5,912 nucleotides of DNA from NCBI GenBank assembly GCA_001797745.1, contig MGQF01000002.1, positions 15,072-20,983 on the forward strand. The letters run 5' to 3'. The stretch comes from Deltaproteobacteria bacterium RBG_13_52_11 (lineage in GTDB: Bacteria > Desulfobacterota > B13-G15 > RBG-16-54-18). Positions 5,826-5,912 of the stretch are shown piece by piece; position 1 is the stretch's first letter, and every line of letters starts with the position of its first letter. Made by a program: the position numbers and the translations under genes. The notes beneath the pieces are model-generated. The model did no database searches. It was not told the DNA's origin and worked only from the letters and a program-made list of their open reading frames with translations.

Positions 5826-5912
5826 ATGGCAACGTGGGTAGTTATACTAGTTATTTTCATTTTCATCATGCTGTCCTCTGCCGTCAAGGTCTGCAAGGAG
5901 TACGAGCGGGGC
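5826..5912 (+). CDS. Slipin/stomatin-like SPFH protein, first 29 codons (3' end beyond window)
   Basis: Only the N-terminus is present: a short MATW start, a hydrophobic segment of about 14 residues (VVILVIFIFIMLSS), then AVKVCKEYERG, open to the last base. The membrane anchor followed by S-A-(V/I)-K-V-x-x-E-Y-E-R-G is the typical opening of bacterial slipins, whose SPFH domain continues with a V-x-F-R-x-G-R type stretch. Slipins form oligomeric membrane scaffolds and are the usual partners of long NfeD proteases. Family assignment rests on this short motif plus the position 27 nt after nfeD with a strong ribosome site. Confidence 0.85.
   Translation, partial: MATWVVILVIFIFIMLSSAVKVCKEYERG

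Noticed and set aside
5432..5896. 154-codon minus-strand frame with hydrophobic N-terminal residues
   Set aside because: Antisense to the membrane helices and OB-fold of nfeD and to the slipin start; the hydrophobicity is a by-product of the opposite strand.
1..5912. Novel defence, mobile or CRISPR-type system
   Set aside because: All well-supported genes are housekeeping or envelope functions; there are no transposase motifs, direct-repeat arrays, tRNA genes or attachment-site repeats that I can see.

Overview
The window is an ordinary bacterial chromosomal segment made of two divergent transcription units. Gene content suggests a Gram-negative, deltaproteobacteria-like (Desulfobacterota-type) organism. 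The clues are an RNA-polymerase-binding CarD next to a four-helix PIN/TRAM protein and an IspF/aminoacyl-tRNA synthetase pair, plus a CsgG-like lipoprotein that implies an outer membrane, plus an NfeD/slipin pair. This is inference from family knowledge; no rRNA or species-specific marker is present, and the phylum could be wrong.

Minus strand, read from 4336 down to 1: a lipoprotein with a CsgG/TolB-like middle and a FlgT-C-like end (4336-3167), then carD (3139-2660) after 27 nt, then a 157-nt gap, then a YacL-type membrane PIN/TRAM protein (2502-1459), ispF (1466-969, overlapping the previous stop by 8 nt) and the first 324 codons of gltX (972-1, ATGA overlap; the 3' end lies outside the window). 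The last three genes look translationally coupled. ispD, which commonly sits between the PIN/TRAM gene and ispF, is absent.

Plus strand, from 4515: a complete nfeD (signal peptide, ClpP-like serine protease domain, membrane helices, OB-fold), then after 27 nt the first 29 codons of a slipin/stomatin-family protein that runs off the end. A good sigma70-type promoter (TTGACA, 18 bp, TAGAAT) precedes nfeD. The 178 bp between the divergent start codons also holds a weaker promoter-like pair for the minus-strand operon, placed so that its transcript could be leaderless.

The most unusual signal is in the carD-yacL gap. A perfect 9-bp inverted repeat lies about 90 bp before the PIN/TRAM gene, and the same nine bases recur exactly as codons 2-4 of that gene, so the 5' arm of the hairpin could pair either locally or with the start region. 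I found no sign of a novel defence system, mobile element, CRISPR array or RNA gene.
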